DNA of 16,777 nt, from assembly GCA_937881145.1 (NCBI GenBank), contig CALGFL010000409.1, positions 1 through 16,777 of the forward strand, read 5' to 3'. A program made the translations under genes and the position numbers. Below, piece after piece: positions 6,460 through 13,580 of the stretch. The DNA is from an uncultured Bordetella sp. GTDB taxonomy: Bacteria > Pseudomonadota > Gammaproteobacteria > Burkholderiales > Burkholderiaceae_B. Numbering within the stretch: the first letter of the stretch is position 1; each line of letters begins with the position of its first letter. Below the pieces are notes generated by a model. It was not told where the DNA came from, did no database searches, and worked only from the letters and a program-made list of their open reading frames with translations.

Positions 6460-7632
6460 TTGGACATCATCGTGATCGGCGCCGGCATTGGTGGCCTGAC
6501 CGCCGCGGCCAGCCTGGTGCGCCGCGGCCATCGCGTGCGCGTGTATGAGCAGGCTCAGGCGCTGGGCGAGATCGGCGCCGCCGTGCAGATGAGCGCCAAC
6601 GCCACCAAAGTGCTGTTCGACCTGGGTCTGCGGCCCACATTGGAGGCCACGGGCGTCAAACCCCTGTCGTTCGAATTTCGCCGCTACAACGACGGCGAGC
6701 TGCTGCACGAAATCAAGCTGGGTGCCGCGCATGCCGAAAAGCACGGCGCGCCCTATTACCAGATTCATCGCGTCGATCTTCACGGCGCGTTGCTCGATGT
6801 ATTGAATGCCCTGGATCCCAACGCATTGCGGCTGGGCATGCGCGCGCAGCAGATTCGCGAAACCGGCGATCACATCGAGGTCGCTTTCGCCGACGGATCG
6901 ATAGAGCGCGCCGAGCTGCTGATCGGCGCGGACGGCATCAAGTCGGCCGTGCGCCAGCATGTGGTGGACGCCGAGCCGCCGGTCTTCACCGGACACGTGG
7001 CCTGGCGCCTGAGCATTCCGGTCGAACGCATCCCCGAGACGCTGCGCCCGCCCCTGGCCTCCACGATATGGTGCGGCCCTCGCAACCATGCGGTCATGTA
7101 CTACATGCGGGGCGGCGCGATGCTCAATTTCGTGGGATGCGTGGAACGTCCCTGGGAGGAAGAATCCTGGACCGCGCGTCAGCCGTGGAGCGAACTCGAC
7201 CACGACTACGCCGGCTGGCATCCCATGGTGCGCGCCGCCATTGAAAACGCCGACCGCGACCAGTGCTTTCGCTGGGCGCTGAACAACCGCAAGCCGGCCA
7301 TGACCTGGAGTACGCCGCGCGTCGCCTTGCTGGGCGACGCCGTGCACCCCACCCTGCCCTATATGGCGCAAGGCGCGGCCATGGCCATCGAGGATGCCGC
7401 CGTGCTCGCCCGCGCGCTGGACCTGGACTGCCCGCTACCGGAGGCGCTGCAGCGCTACACCCGGCACCGCGCGCCGCGCACCGCGCGCGTGGTGGAAGAG
7501 TCCAACGAAATGGCGGACCGCTATCACATCGACAACGCCGACGAAATGCGCAAGGCTTTCAAAGACCGCAATATCGCCGCGTCGCGCAACAACTGGCTTT
7601 ATCCCTACGACCCATTGCACGTCGACATCTGA
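6460..7632 (+). CDS. FAD-dependent aromatic-ring monooxygenase (salicylate hydroxylase-like)
   Basis: This 390-residue class A flavoprotein monooxygenase (PHBH/NahG/NicC-like fold) uses NAD(P)H and O2 to hydroxylate an aromatic acid. Three family motifs are in place: the ADP-binding GAGIGG (7-12), the DG motif LIGADGIKSAVR (about 154-165; D158-G159) and the GD motif LLGDAVHPTLPYMAQGA (about 290-306; G292-D293). Length is normal for the soluble single-component enzymes (salicylate 1-monooxygenase, 3-hydroxybenzoate 6-hydroxylase, 6-hydroxynicotinate 3-monooxygenase). I cannot choose between these substrates from sequence. It starts at TTG 6460, fixed by a strong ribosome site. It is followed after 40 bases by a Bug receptor gene and diverges from a MarR regulator, consistent with substrate-induced uptake and hydroxylation. 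Confidence 0.92.
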   Translation: MDIIVIGAGIGGLTAAASLVRRGHRVRVYEQAQALGEIGAAVQMSANATKVLFDLGLRPTLEATGVKPLSFEFRRYNDGELLHEIKLGAAHAEKHGAPYYQIHRVDLHGALLDVLNALDPNALRLGMRAQQIRETGDHIEVAFADGSIERAELLIGADGIKSAVRQHVVDAEPPVFTGHVAWRLSIPVERIPETLRPPLASTIWCGPRNHAVMYYMRGGAMLNFVGCVERPWEEESWTARQPWSELDHDYAGWHPMVRAAIENADRDQCFRWALNNRKPAMTWSTPRVALLGDAVHPTLPYMAQGAAMAIEDAAVLARALDLDCPLPEALQRYTRHRAPRTARVVEESNEMADRYHIDNADEMRKAFKDRNIAASRNNWLYPYDPLHVDI

Positions 7633-7672
7633 AGACCGGGCTGCATCCTGAATCGATAAACGGAGTGAGACC

Positions 7673-8644
7673 ATGCAGATAGCCAAACTTCTGAAATACT
7701 GCGGCGCGATCCTGGCCCTGACGGGCGCCGCGAGCGCCCACGCCGGCGGCTGGCCCGACCATCCCATTACCTTCATCGTGCCCTACACCCCGGCCACGGG
7801 AATCGATCTGATCGCCCGTCAATTGGCGCCCCCGCTGGCCAAGGCCCTGGGCCAGCCCATCGTGGTGGAGAACATACCCGGCGCCAGCGGCAACATCGGC
7901 TCCGAAAGAGTGGCCCGCTCAAAGCCCGACGGCTACACCTTCATGGTTCAGGTCTGCACGCTGGTCATGAATCATGGCCTCTACAAGAACCTGCCCTACG
8001 ATCCGGTCAAGGATTTCGCCCCGGTCAGCCTGACCTCCTGGGGCACGCTGGTGCTGGTCGAGCCGGCCAGCCGGCCTTGGAAGACGACGCAGGACCTGAT
8101 CGCCGCGGCCAGGAAGACGCCGGGCAAGCTCACCTATGCCTCGCCGGGCGTGGGCACGCCGCATCATCTGTCGATGGCGCTCTTTGACCAGCAGGCGGGC
8201 ATCGACATGCTGCACGTCCCTTACAAAGGCTCGGCCGGCGCGGTAACCGACCTGCTGAGCGGGCAGGTGGACGCCATGTTCCTGCCCGTGCATGTGGCGC
8301 TGCCGCTGATCAAGAGCGGCAAGCTGCGCGCGCTGGCCACCGGCAGCCCCAAACGACTGCAGCAGTTGCCCGATGTTCCTACACTGACGGAAGCCGGCAT
8401 CAAAGAGGGCAACGTGGACATGTGGTACGGCGTGCTGGCGCCCAAAGGCACGCCCAAGGCCATCATCGACCGCATGAACAAGGAAATCGGCCTGGCGCTG
8501 CGCTCGCCGGCGATCGCCAAGTCCTTCGAGGCGCAGGGCATGGAGCCCGCCTCGTCGACACCGGCCGAATTCCACGCGCTGATCGCCAAGGACGACCAGC
8601 GCTGGCGCACGCTGATTGAAAAGGCCCATATTTCGGCGCAGTAA
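7673..8644 (+). CDS. Bug/TctC-family periplasmic solute-binding protein
   Basis: This 323-residue receptor of the tripartite tricarboxylate transporter (TctC/Bug) type has a signal peptide (about residues 1-24, ending SAHA). The mature protein shows the classic Bug pattern: WPDHPITFIVPYTPATGIDLIAR, VVENIPGASGNIGSERVARSKPDGYT, LHVPYKGSAGAVTDLLSGQVD and the APKGTPKAIIDRMN region. The fold binds carboxylates in a water-mediated pocket. The usual GG of the PxGGxxD loop is ATG here, so the ligand loop deviates slightly. GGAGTGAG precedes the ATG. No TctA or TctB membrane genes follow, as is common for the many orphan Bug genes in Bordetella-like genomes. It is cotranscribed with the FAD monooxygenase, which suggests it binds that enzyme's aromatic acid or signals its presence. 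Confidence 0.94.
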   Translation: MQIAKLLKYCGAILALTGAASAHAGGWPDHPITFIVPYTPATGIDLIARQLAPPLAKALGQPIVVENIPGASGNIGSERVARSKPDGYTFMVQVCTLVMNHGLYKNLPYDPVKDFAPVSLTSWGTLVLVEPASRPWKTTQDLIAAARKTPGKLTYASPGVGTPHHLSMALFDQQAGIDMLHVPYKGSAGAVTDLLSGQVDAMFLPVHVALPLIKSGKLRALATGSPKRLQQLPDVPTLTEAGIKEGNVDMWYGVLAPKGTPKAIIDRMNKEIGLALRSPAIAKSFEAQGMEPASSTPAEFHALIAKDDQRWRTLIEKAHISAQ

Positions 8645-8662
8645 GGTCGCCCGGGCCGATCG

Positions 8663-9169
8663 TCACTTATGTCCCAGCACCCGCTGATTCCGGCCCTCGA
8701 TGAACGACGGCGTCGTGCTGGTTGCGCCTGGCCCAGGCAGGAACCGCACGTCTCGAAACGATAACGGCGCTCCGCTTTCGTCGCGCACCACAATGGCCTG
8801 CACCGGGGCGCCCGTGGCGTCGTTGACCAGCAACGTGGGCGGCTTTTTGCCGCAGGCCGTCCAGCGGTCGCCCCACTGCATCAGTGCGATCAGCACCGGG
8901 TACAGGGCCTCGCCCTTCGGGGTCAGCCGGTAGCCGCCGACCTTGGGCTGATCGTCGAGCGCAAAGCGCTCGACGACGCCCAGTTCGATCAGCCGTTCCA
9001 GACGCGCAGTCAGGATGTTGCGCGCGATGCCCAGCCGATTCTGGAATTCGTCGAAACGCACCGAACCCTGGGTGCATTCCCGCACGATGAGCAAGGACCA
9101 CCACTCCCCGATTTCTTCCAGGGCGCGGGCGATCGAGCAGTTCATTTCGGCAAAGCTTTTTCTCTTCAT
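8663..9169 (-). CDS. HxlR-family transcriptional regulator
   Basis: This 168-residue winged-helix regulator has the HxlR core at about 9-100: MNCSIARALEEIGEWWSLLI, FDEFQNRLGIARNILTARLE, RLIELGVVERF and the GGYRLTPKGEALYPVLIALMQWGDRW wing and dimer helix. The conserved N-terminal Cys (C11) is present; in some relatives it senses electrophiles or redox state. A 60-residue C-terminal tail follows. It diverges from an MFS efflux gene, and two matching palindromes occupy the shared promoter gap, so it most likely represses the pump and itself. A TTGCAT-17-TAGAAT promoter ends 6 bases before the ATG, suggesting a leaderless message. The start could instead be the internal ATG at codon 9, but no ribosome site supports that. 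Confidence 0.92.
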   Translation of the reverse strand: MKRKSFAEMNCSIARALEEIGEWWSLLIVRECTQGSVRFDEFQNRLGIARNILTARLERLIELGVVERFALDDQPKVGGYRLTPKGEALYPVLIALMQWGDRWTACGKKPPTLLVNDATGAPVQAIVVRDESGAPLSFRDVRFLPGPGATSTTPSFIEGRNQRVLGHK

Positions 9170-9175
9170 GAGTCC

Positions 9176-9204
9176 ATTCTATTTATTTAAGTTGCATGAT
9201 GCAA
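9176..9204 (-). promoter_or_regulatory. Predicted promoter of the HxlR gene
   Basis: Minus-strand TTGCAT (9199-9204) and TAGAAT (9176-9181) are 17 bp apart. The -35 box is one arm of operator 1. The -10 box ends 6 bases before the ATG at 9167-9169, so transcription would start at or beside the A of the start codon. Confidence 0.55.
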
Positions 9205-9208
9205 CTTA
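9188..9208. promoter_or_regulatory. HxlR operator 1 (perfect 21-bp palindrome)
   Basis: The half-site TAAGTTGCAT is followed by a single central G (9198) and its exact complement. The site supplies the -35 box of both divergent promoters (TTGCAT on each strand). HxlR proteins bind such palindromes as dimers. Confidence 0.75.
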
Positions 9209-9220
9209 TGTTGATATAGT
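9192..9220 (+). promoter_or_regulatory. Predicted promoter of the MFS efflux gene
   Basis: TTGCAT (9192-9197) and TATAGT (9215-9220) are separated by 17 bp. The -35 lies in operator 1 and the -10/start region lies in operator 2, so repressor bound at either site would block it. Confidence 0.55.
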
Positions 9221-9234
9221 TTCATAATGCAACT
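9218..9234. promoter_or_regulatory. HxlR operator 2
   Basis: AGTTTCATAATGCAACT is identical to the core of operator 1 (AGTTGCATGATGCAACT) at 15 of 17 positions and is palindromic at 7 of 8 base pairs. Its centre is 28 bp from that of operator 1. It covers the predicted transcription start of the MFS gene. Confidence 0.7.
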
Positions 9235-9279
9235 TCATGCGCTGGGCATGGCAGGGTGCATACCTCAGGAGAAAGTCCC

Positions 9280-10458
9280 ATGGACCGCCGTCTGCTCGTG
9301 CTCGCTTTAGGCATGTTCGCCCTCGGAACCGATAGTTTTGTCGTGGCGGGGGTATTGCCGCAGATTTCCCGGGCATTTCAGGTTTCCATCGAGGCGGCAG
9401 GCCAGATGACCACCGTCTATGCCATCACGTATGCCTTGATGGCCCCCACGCTTGCCGCGTTCGCGGCCAGGGTCCCGCGCAAAGTCCTGCTGCTTTCGAG
9501 CCTGGTTCTGTTCGTCCTGGCAAACCTGGCGACCGCAGTGGCACCCAGCTTTACGGTTGCACTGATAACCCGGGCGCTCGCGGGCCTGGGAGCGGCGATG
9601 TTCGCCCCGACGGCGACCGGGGCGGCCGCGATGATGGTTCCGCCCGAAAAGCGCGGCTTTGCCCTGTCTGTCGTCATTGCCGGACTGACGGGAGCAACGG
9701 CGCTCGGTTCGCCCATCGGCGCCGTGATCGGCGGCCTGGGCGATTGGCGCTGGACCATGGTGTTTGTATCGGCGCTCGCCGCCGGTTCGGCCATCGGCGT
9801 CTGGGCCCTGCTGTCGCATATCGCCCTGCCACCCAAGGTGTCGCTGGCGCAGCGGGTCGCGCCCATCGCCGACCCCCGGGTAGCGCTGACCCTGGCCTCG
9901 ACCCTGCTGTACATGACCGGCCAGTTCACCATCTACACCTATTTCATGGTGGTGTTCGACCGCGTGCTGAGCGGCAACACTTTGCTCATCGGCGCGTTGA
10001 TGGTGCTTTGGGGGTCCTGCGGCACCGCATGCAATCTCTTTGTCGGCCGTCTGATCGACTCGATCGGCAATCGCAGGGCCATCGTGACCATGCTCGTCAT
10101 CCTGGCAGCCGTGCTGGCCACGCTGCAATGGAGCGGCGCCCATCTATGGACCACCGCCATCGCGCTGGCTGTCTGGGGCTCGGTCGGGTGGGGCCTGCTC
10201 GTGCCGCAACAACACAGGCTGGTGTTGCTGGCGCCTCAGAGCGCACCCGTGGTGCTGGGTCTGAACACGTCCTTTACCTACCTTGCCGTGACGGCGGCGG
10301 GCCTGATCGGCGCAGTCGGCATCCGGACCGTGGACGGGCATCACCTGGGCGTGATCGGCGCGGTCTTTGCCGTGGCCGCCATCGGCGTGGCCGAACTGGC
10401 CAGCTGGCGCATCAAGGCGCACAGGCCGACGGGAGCCGCGGGCCTGAAGGCTGCGTAG
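9280..10458 (+). CDS. MFS transporter, DHA1 drug:H+ antiporter type
   Basis: This 392-residue inner-membrane protein has about 12 hydrophobic segments. The N-terminal half has the DHA1 features: LGMFALGTDSFVVAGVLPQI in helix 1, a degenerate motif A (APTLAAFAARVPRKVLLLSS), the motif B-like ITRALAGLGAAMFAPTATG and the antiporter motif C GSPIGAVIGG. This arrangement is typical of proton-driven efflux of small toxic compounds or sugars (AraJ/YdhP/chloramphenicol-type). The start is ATG 9280, with AGGAG 8 bases ahead; an in-frame ATG at 9256 lacks a ribosome site. Control is by the divergent HxlR regulator. It converges on the HisD-like gene with 30 bases between the two stops. The exported compound is unknown. 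Confidence 0.9.
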   Translation: MDRRLLVLALGMFALGTDSFVVAGVLPQISRAFQVSIEAAGQMTTVYAITYALMAPTLAAFAARVPRKVLLLSSLVLFVLANLATAVAPSFTVALITRALAGLGAAMFAPTATGAAAMMVPPEKRGFALSVVIAGLTGATALGSPIGAVIGGLGDWRWTMVFVSALAAGSAIGVWALLSHIALPPKVSLAQRVAPIADPRVALTLASTLLYMTGQFTIYTYFMVVFDRVLSGNTLLIGALMVLWGSCGTACNLFVGRLIDSIGNRRAIVTMLVILAAVLATLQWSGAHLWTTAIALAVWGSVGWGLLVPQQHRLVLLAPQSAPVVLGLNTSFTYLAVTAAGLIGAVGIRTVDGHHLGVIGAVFAVAAIGVAELASWRIKAHRPTGAAGLKAA

Positions 10459-10488
10459 TCATTGGGAAGAAACGGGCGATCGATCCGC

Positions 10489-11796
10489 TCAAGCGCCGGC
10501 GTCAAAGTCGAACCGTTCGCCCGGAAAGAATTTCTCGAGCCTGACCTCCGCCGAACGCGCGTGTCCCGCCATGCCCTCGTGGCGGGAGATCCTCGCGGTC
10601 GCCTGCGCCACAGGTCTGGCGCCTTCTTTTGAAGCGCGCTGCCAGGTCACGGTCTTCATGAACTTGTGCACCGACAGCCCCCCGGTATAGCGGGCCGACC
10701 CCGAGGTCGGCAGCACGTGATTGGGTCCCGAGGCCTTGTCGCCGAAGGCAACCGTCGTCTCCTCGCCCAGAAAGAGCGAACCGTAAGAGCTCAGTCGCGC
10801 AAGCCACCAATCCAGATCGGCCGCCTGCACGTGCAGATGCTCGGGGGCATAACGATCGGCGACTTCGGCCATCTCTTCGCGGTTATCGCAGAGTATGACT
10901 TCGGCGTAGTCGCGCCAGGCCGCCTCTGCGTTTTTGGCATTCAGCGCGGGCAGTTGAGCAATGCACTGCGGGATCCGATCCATGACGGCCTGCGCCAGGG
11001 CAGCATCGCTGGTGACGAGCCAGACCGGCGAGTTGTAGCCATGCTCGGCCTGCCCGACCAGATCCCAGGCCACCAGATAGGGGTCGGCGGTCTTATCGGC
11101 GATGATGAGCGAATCGGTCGGGCCGGCGACCATGTCGATGCCGACCCTGCCGAAGAGGATGCGCTTTGCCTCGGCGACGTATTGATTGCCAGGACCGACA
11201 ATGATGTCCGCCCTGGGTACGCCGAATAGCCCGAACGCCATGGCGGCGACGCCTTGCACGCCGCCCAGATTCAGTATCTTGTGGGCACCGCACAGGTCCA
11301 TCGTGAAGAGCGTCGCCGGCGATATGCCGACGCCGGGCCCCGGCGGCGAACAGGCCGTGATATGGGAAACGCCGGCGACCTTGGCCGTCGTAATGGTCAT
11401 CATCGCCGACGCAATGTGGCTATAGCGGCCGCCCGGAACATAACAACCCGCGGCCTGCACCGGGATCTGCTTCTGGCCGGTCCACAAACCCGGGACGATC
11501 TCGAGAGAGCAATCCGAGATCGTGTCCCTCTGGGCTTGCGCAAAACGCCGGATATTGTCCTGCGCGAAGCGAATATCGTCCTGCAACCGCTGTGGGACAA
11601 GCTTTTGCGCCTTCTCGATCGTCTCCCGGGAAACGACAATATCGCCTTCCCATTTATCCAGATCGCGGGCATAGGCCCGCGCGCCGTCGTCGCCGTCGCG
11701 CTCCAATCGATCGAGCATGGCCTGGACCGTGACACGAACCTGATCCTGTCCGCTTTCCGCGGTCTGGATCGCCTTCTTGAGGTATTTAACCGACAT
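10489..11796 (-). CDS. HisD-family dehydrogenase, sulfopropanediol 3-dehydrogenase (HpsN)-like
   Basis: This 435-residue NAD-dependent, zinc-containing alcohol dehydrogenase belongs to the histidinol dehydrogenase family, which oxidises an alcohol twice to a carboxylate. Key residues are conserved: zinc ligands Q249, H252 (GQAEHG), D353 (FGDKASG) and H412; catalytic E319-H320 (APEHL); H360 in NHVLPT; and GPGNQYV at 201-207. The sequence differs from biosynthetic HisD in the stretch GDKASGPNHVLPT...LSVHKFMKTVTWQRAS, where HisD has GDYASG and an SVDDF type. From memory this resembles the HpsN branch that turns 2,3-dihydroxypropane-1-sulfonate into sulfolactate. GGAGAG lies 6 bases before the ATG. 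No other his genes are nearby; tauABC lies upstream in the same operon, supporting a sulfonate or amino-alcohol substrate. Confidence 0.88.
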   Translation of the reverse strand: MSVKYLKKAIQTAESGQDQVRVTVQAMLDRLERDGDDGARAYARDLDKWEGDIVVSRETIEKAQKLVPQRLQDDIRFAQDNIRRFAQAQRDTISDCSLEIVPGLWTGQKQIPVQAAGCYVPGGRYSHIASAMMTITTAKVAGVSHITACSPPGPGVGISPATLFTMDLCGAHKILNLGGVQGVAAMAFGLFGVPRADIIVGPGNQYVAEAKRILFGRVGIDMVAGPTDSLIIADKTADPYLVAWDLVGQAEHGYNSPVWLVTSDAALAQAVMDRIPQCIAQLPALNAKNAEAAWRDYAEVILCDNREEMAEVADRYAPEHLHVQAADLDWWLARLSSYGSLFLGEETTVAFGDKASGPNHVLPTSGSARYTGGLSVHKFMKTVTWQRASKEGARPVAQATARISRHEGMAGHARSAEVRLEKFFPGERFDFDAGA

Positions 11797-11833
11797 TGCA
11801 TTCTCTCCAAAAAAGCCAATTGCCGCGACGCGT

Positions 11834-12715
11834 CTACATCCTGCCCTTCCAGGGCGCCAGCCTGCGCTCGAGGGCGCGCATCATCAGATCGAAGAGATAG
11901 GCGATGGCGGCAATGACGATGATGCCCATGATGACCACCGCGGTCTGAAGGAACTGCGAGGCCGACAGCACCATGTAGCCGATGCCCTGCTTGGCGGCGA
12001 CCATCTCGGCGGCCACCAGCGTGGTCCAGCCAAAGCCGATGCCCACGCGCATCGCCGTAAGAATCTCCGGCAACGCCGCGGGCATGATGACGTGACGCAG
12101 CACTTGCCATCGGGTGGCCCCGCAGGAGTACGCGGCATGAACCTGCTCGATCGCCGCCGACCGCACGCCGGCGCGTGCCCCGAGCACAACGGGGGCGAAG
12201 ACGGACAGGAAGATCAACAGGATCTTCGAGGTTTCGCCGATGCCGAACCAGATGATCATCAACGGCAGATAGGCGAGCGGCGGTATGGGCCGATAGAACT
12301 CGATCAGCGGATCGAAAATGCCTCGCAGCCCACGGCTCGTACCCATGCTCAGCCCGAGCGGAATGCCGATGCAGCAAGCGAGCAGGAACGCGCTGAAAAC
12401 TCGAAACGTGGAGATCAGCACATGCTGCCAGAACGGCGTTCCGGTAAAGCCGTTGTTCCAGACCGCGATGAAGCTCTCGACGATCGATTGCGGCGATGGG
12501 ACGAAAAGCGGCTTGACCCATCCCATCGTCGTGACCAGCCACCAGACGAAAAGAATGATGAGTATCGTCAGCAGGCTCAGCCAGAGCGTGTCGCCCGAAC
12601 CCGGTACGCCGTAGGTTTCGCCGGGCTTGTTGGGCCGCTCGCGCGACAGTCTTGCGCACAAACCGCGAAAGCCGCGGTATGCGCCGGCGGGTTCCTGAAT
12701 GTTTTGCGCTTTCAT
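11834..12715 (-). CDS. tauC: TauC-type ABC transporter permease
   Basis: This 293-residue inner-membrane permease belongs to the taurine/sulfonate/nitrate importer family. About six hydrophobic segments start near residue 44. The TauC-like run FYRPIPPLAYLPLMIIWFGI (about 140-159) and the EAA coupling loop (EQVHAAYSCGATRWQVLRHV, IMPAALPEILTAMRVGIGFG, about 190-229) are clear. The cytoplasmic N-terminus of about 40 charged residues is usual for this group. Its ATG overlaps the tauB stop as ATGA, and the HisD-like gene starts 37 bases downstream. It would form the homodimeric channel for the receptor TauA. The family transports alkanesulfonates; the closest fit by sequence is the taurine branch rather than SsuC. 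Confidence 0.93.
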   Translation of the reverse strand: MKAQNIQEPAGAYRGFRGLCARLSRERPNKPGETYGVPGSGDTLWLSLLTILIILFVWWLVTTMGWVKPLFVPSPQSIVESFIAVWNNGFTGTPFWQHVLISTFRVFSAFLLACCIGIPLGLSMGTSRGLRGIFDPLIEFYRPIPPLAYLPLMIIWFGIGETSKILLIFLSVFAPVVLGARAGVRSAAIEQVHAAYSCGATRWQVLRHVIMPAALPEILTAMRVGIGFGWTTLVAAEMVAAKQGIGYMVLSASQFLQTAVVIMGIIVIAAIAYLFDLMMRALERRLAPWKGRM

Positions 12716-13497
12716 GCTGTCTCCTCGTCGGCGAAGATAATGCCGAGCACCTCTTCGCGCAGCGTGATGAATTCGCTGGAAGCCTTGACCGAACGGGCGT
12801 TCTGTCCGTCCAGATAAAGACGCGAGAACGGCAGGTCGAAGGTATGGGCGATGCGGCCGGGCCGAGGAGACATGACGATCAGCTTGGTCCCCATGAACAG
12901 CGCTTCCTCGACGCTGTGGGTGATGAAAAATACCGACTTTCCGGTATCGTTCCAGACGCGAAGAATAAGTTCTTGCGCCTTCTCGCGCGTCAACGCATCG
13001 AGCGCGCCCAGCGGTTCGTCCATCAACAGCACCTTCGGATCGCAGGTCAACGCCCGCGCAATGCCCACGCGCTGCTGCATGCCACCCGACAGGGCATAGA
13101 TCGGCGAGTTCTCGAAGCCCTTCAAACCGAGCAGTTCGATAAACCGGTCGCCGATTTCGTAACGTTCATTCTTGGGGCGCCCCTGAAGCATCAACCCGAA
13201 CGCGACATTGTCGCGGACGTTCAGCCAGGGCAGCAGGGCGTGCTTCTGGAAGACGACCGAACGGTCGGCTCCCGGTCCCTCGATATTGGATCCGTTCAGA
13301 AGAATTTTGCCGCTGGTGGGCGAGAGAAACCCGGCGATCAGGCTCAGAAGGGTTGACTTGCCGCAACCCGATGCGCCCAGCGCCACGACAAAATCGCCGT
13401 CGTCGATCGTCAGGTTGATGCGCTGCAGGGCTTCTGTTGCGGCACGTCCGTCCACGCCCGGGTAAATCACGGACGCGTTATCGATTTTTAGGCCCAT
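12712..13497 (-). CDS. tauB: TauB-type ABC transporter ATP-binding protein
   Basis: This 261-residue ATPase has all nucleotide-binding motifs: Walker A GASGCGKST (41-49), Q-loop Q84, signature LSGGMQQ (136-142), Walker B VLLMDE (156-161), D-loop GALD and the switch H194 (ITHS). VFQKHALLPWLNVRDNVAFG after the Walker A is typical of the taurine/nitrate/sulfonate group. Start: ATG at 13495-13497 with GAGGAG 6 bases ahead. The frame stays open further upstream to 13968, but that part overlaps tauA and encodes no ABC homology. It ends in an ATGA overlap with tauC. An 83-base gap with a perfect hairpin separates it from tauA, so its expression may be lower than that of the receptor. Confidence 0.94.
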   Translation of the reverse strand: MGLKIDNASVIYPGVDGRAATEALQRINLTIDDGDFVVALGASGCGKSTLLSLIAGFLSPTSGKILLNGSNIEGPGADRSVVFQKHALLPWLNVRDNVAFGLMLQGRPKNERYEIGDRFIELLGLKGFENSPIYALSGGMQQRVGIARALTCDPKVLLMDEPLGALDALTREKAQELILRVWNDTGKSVFFITHSVEEALFMGTKLIVMSPRPGRIAHTFDLPFSRLYLDGQNARSVKASSEFITLREEVLGIIFADEETA

Positions 13498-13523
13498 TTC
13501 ATGCTCCTCGATGTCCACCTTAT

Positions 13524-13557
13524 CTGCCCTGGCCCCATCGCGATGGGGCCAGGGCAG
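13524..13557. repeat. Perfect 34-bp inverted repeat between tauA and tauB
   Basis: The arm CTGCCCTGGCCCCATCG is followed immediately by its exact complement; both arms are 17 bases and the centre lies between 13540 and 13541. In RNA it would form a very stable GC-rich stem. There is no T-run after it in the direction of transcription, so it is not an intrinsic terminator. It lies 14 bases upstream of the tauB ribosome site. The likely role is 3'-end protection of the tauA message or lowering of tauBC expression. Confidence 0.8.
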
Positions 13558-13580
13558 GTTCGCTTTTCGACAGGCAGCGC

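Noticed and set aside
10459..10488. Terminator between the convergent MFS and HisD-like genes
   Set aside because: Only GATCGATC and short imperfect pairs are present; there is no stable stem with a T-run in these 30 bases.
11777..12817. A 346-codon plus-strand frame opposite tauC
   Set aside because: Its composition (long runs of Arg, Asp, Gln and His) is that of a shadow frame, and tauC on the other strand is unambiguous.
13524..13557. Hairpin as a rho-independent terminator
   Set aside because: No T-run follows the stem on either strand, and the downstream gene tauB belongs to the same transporter.
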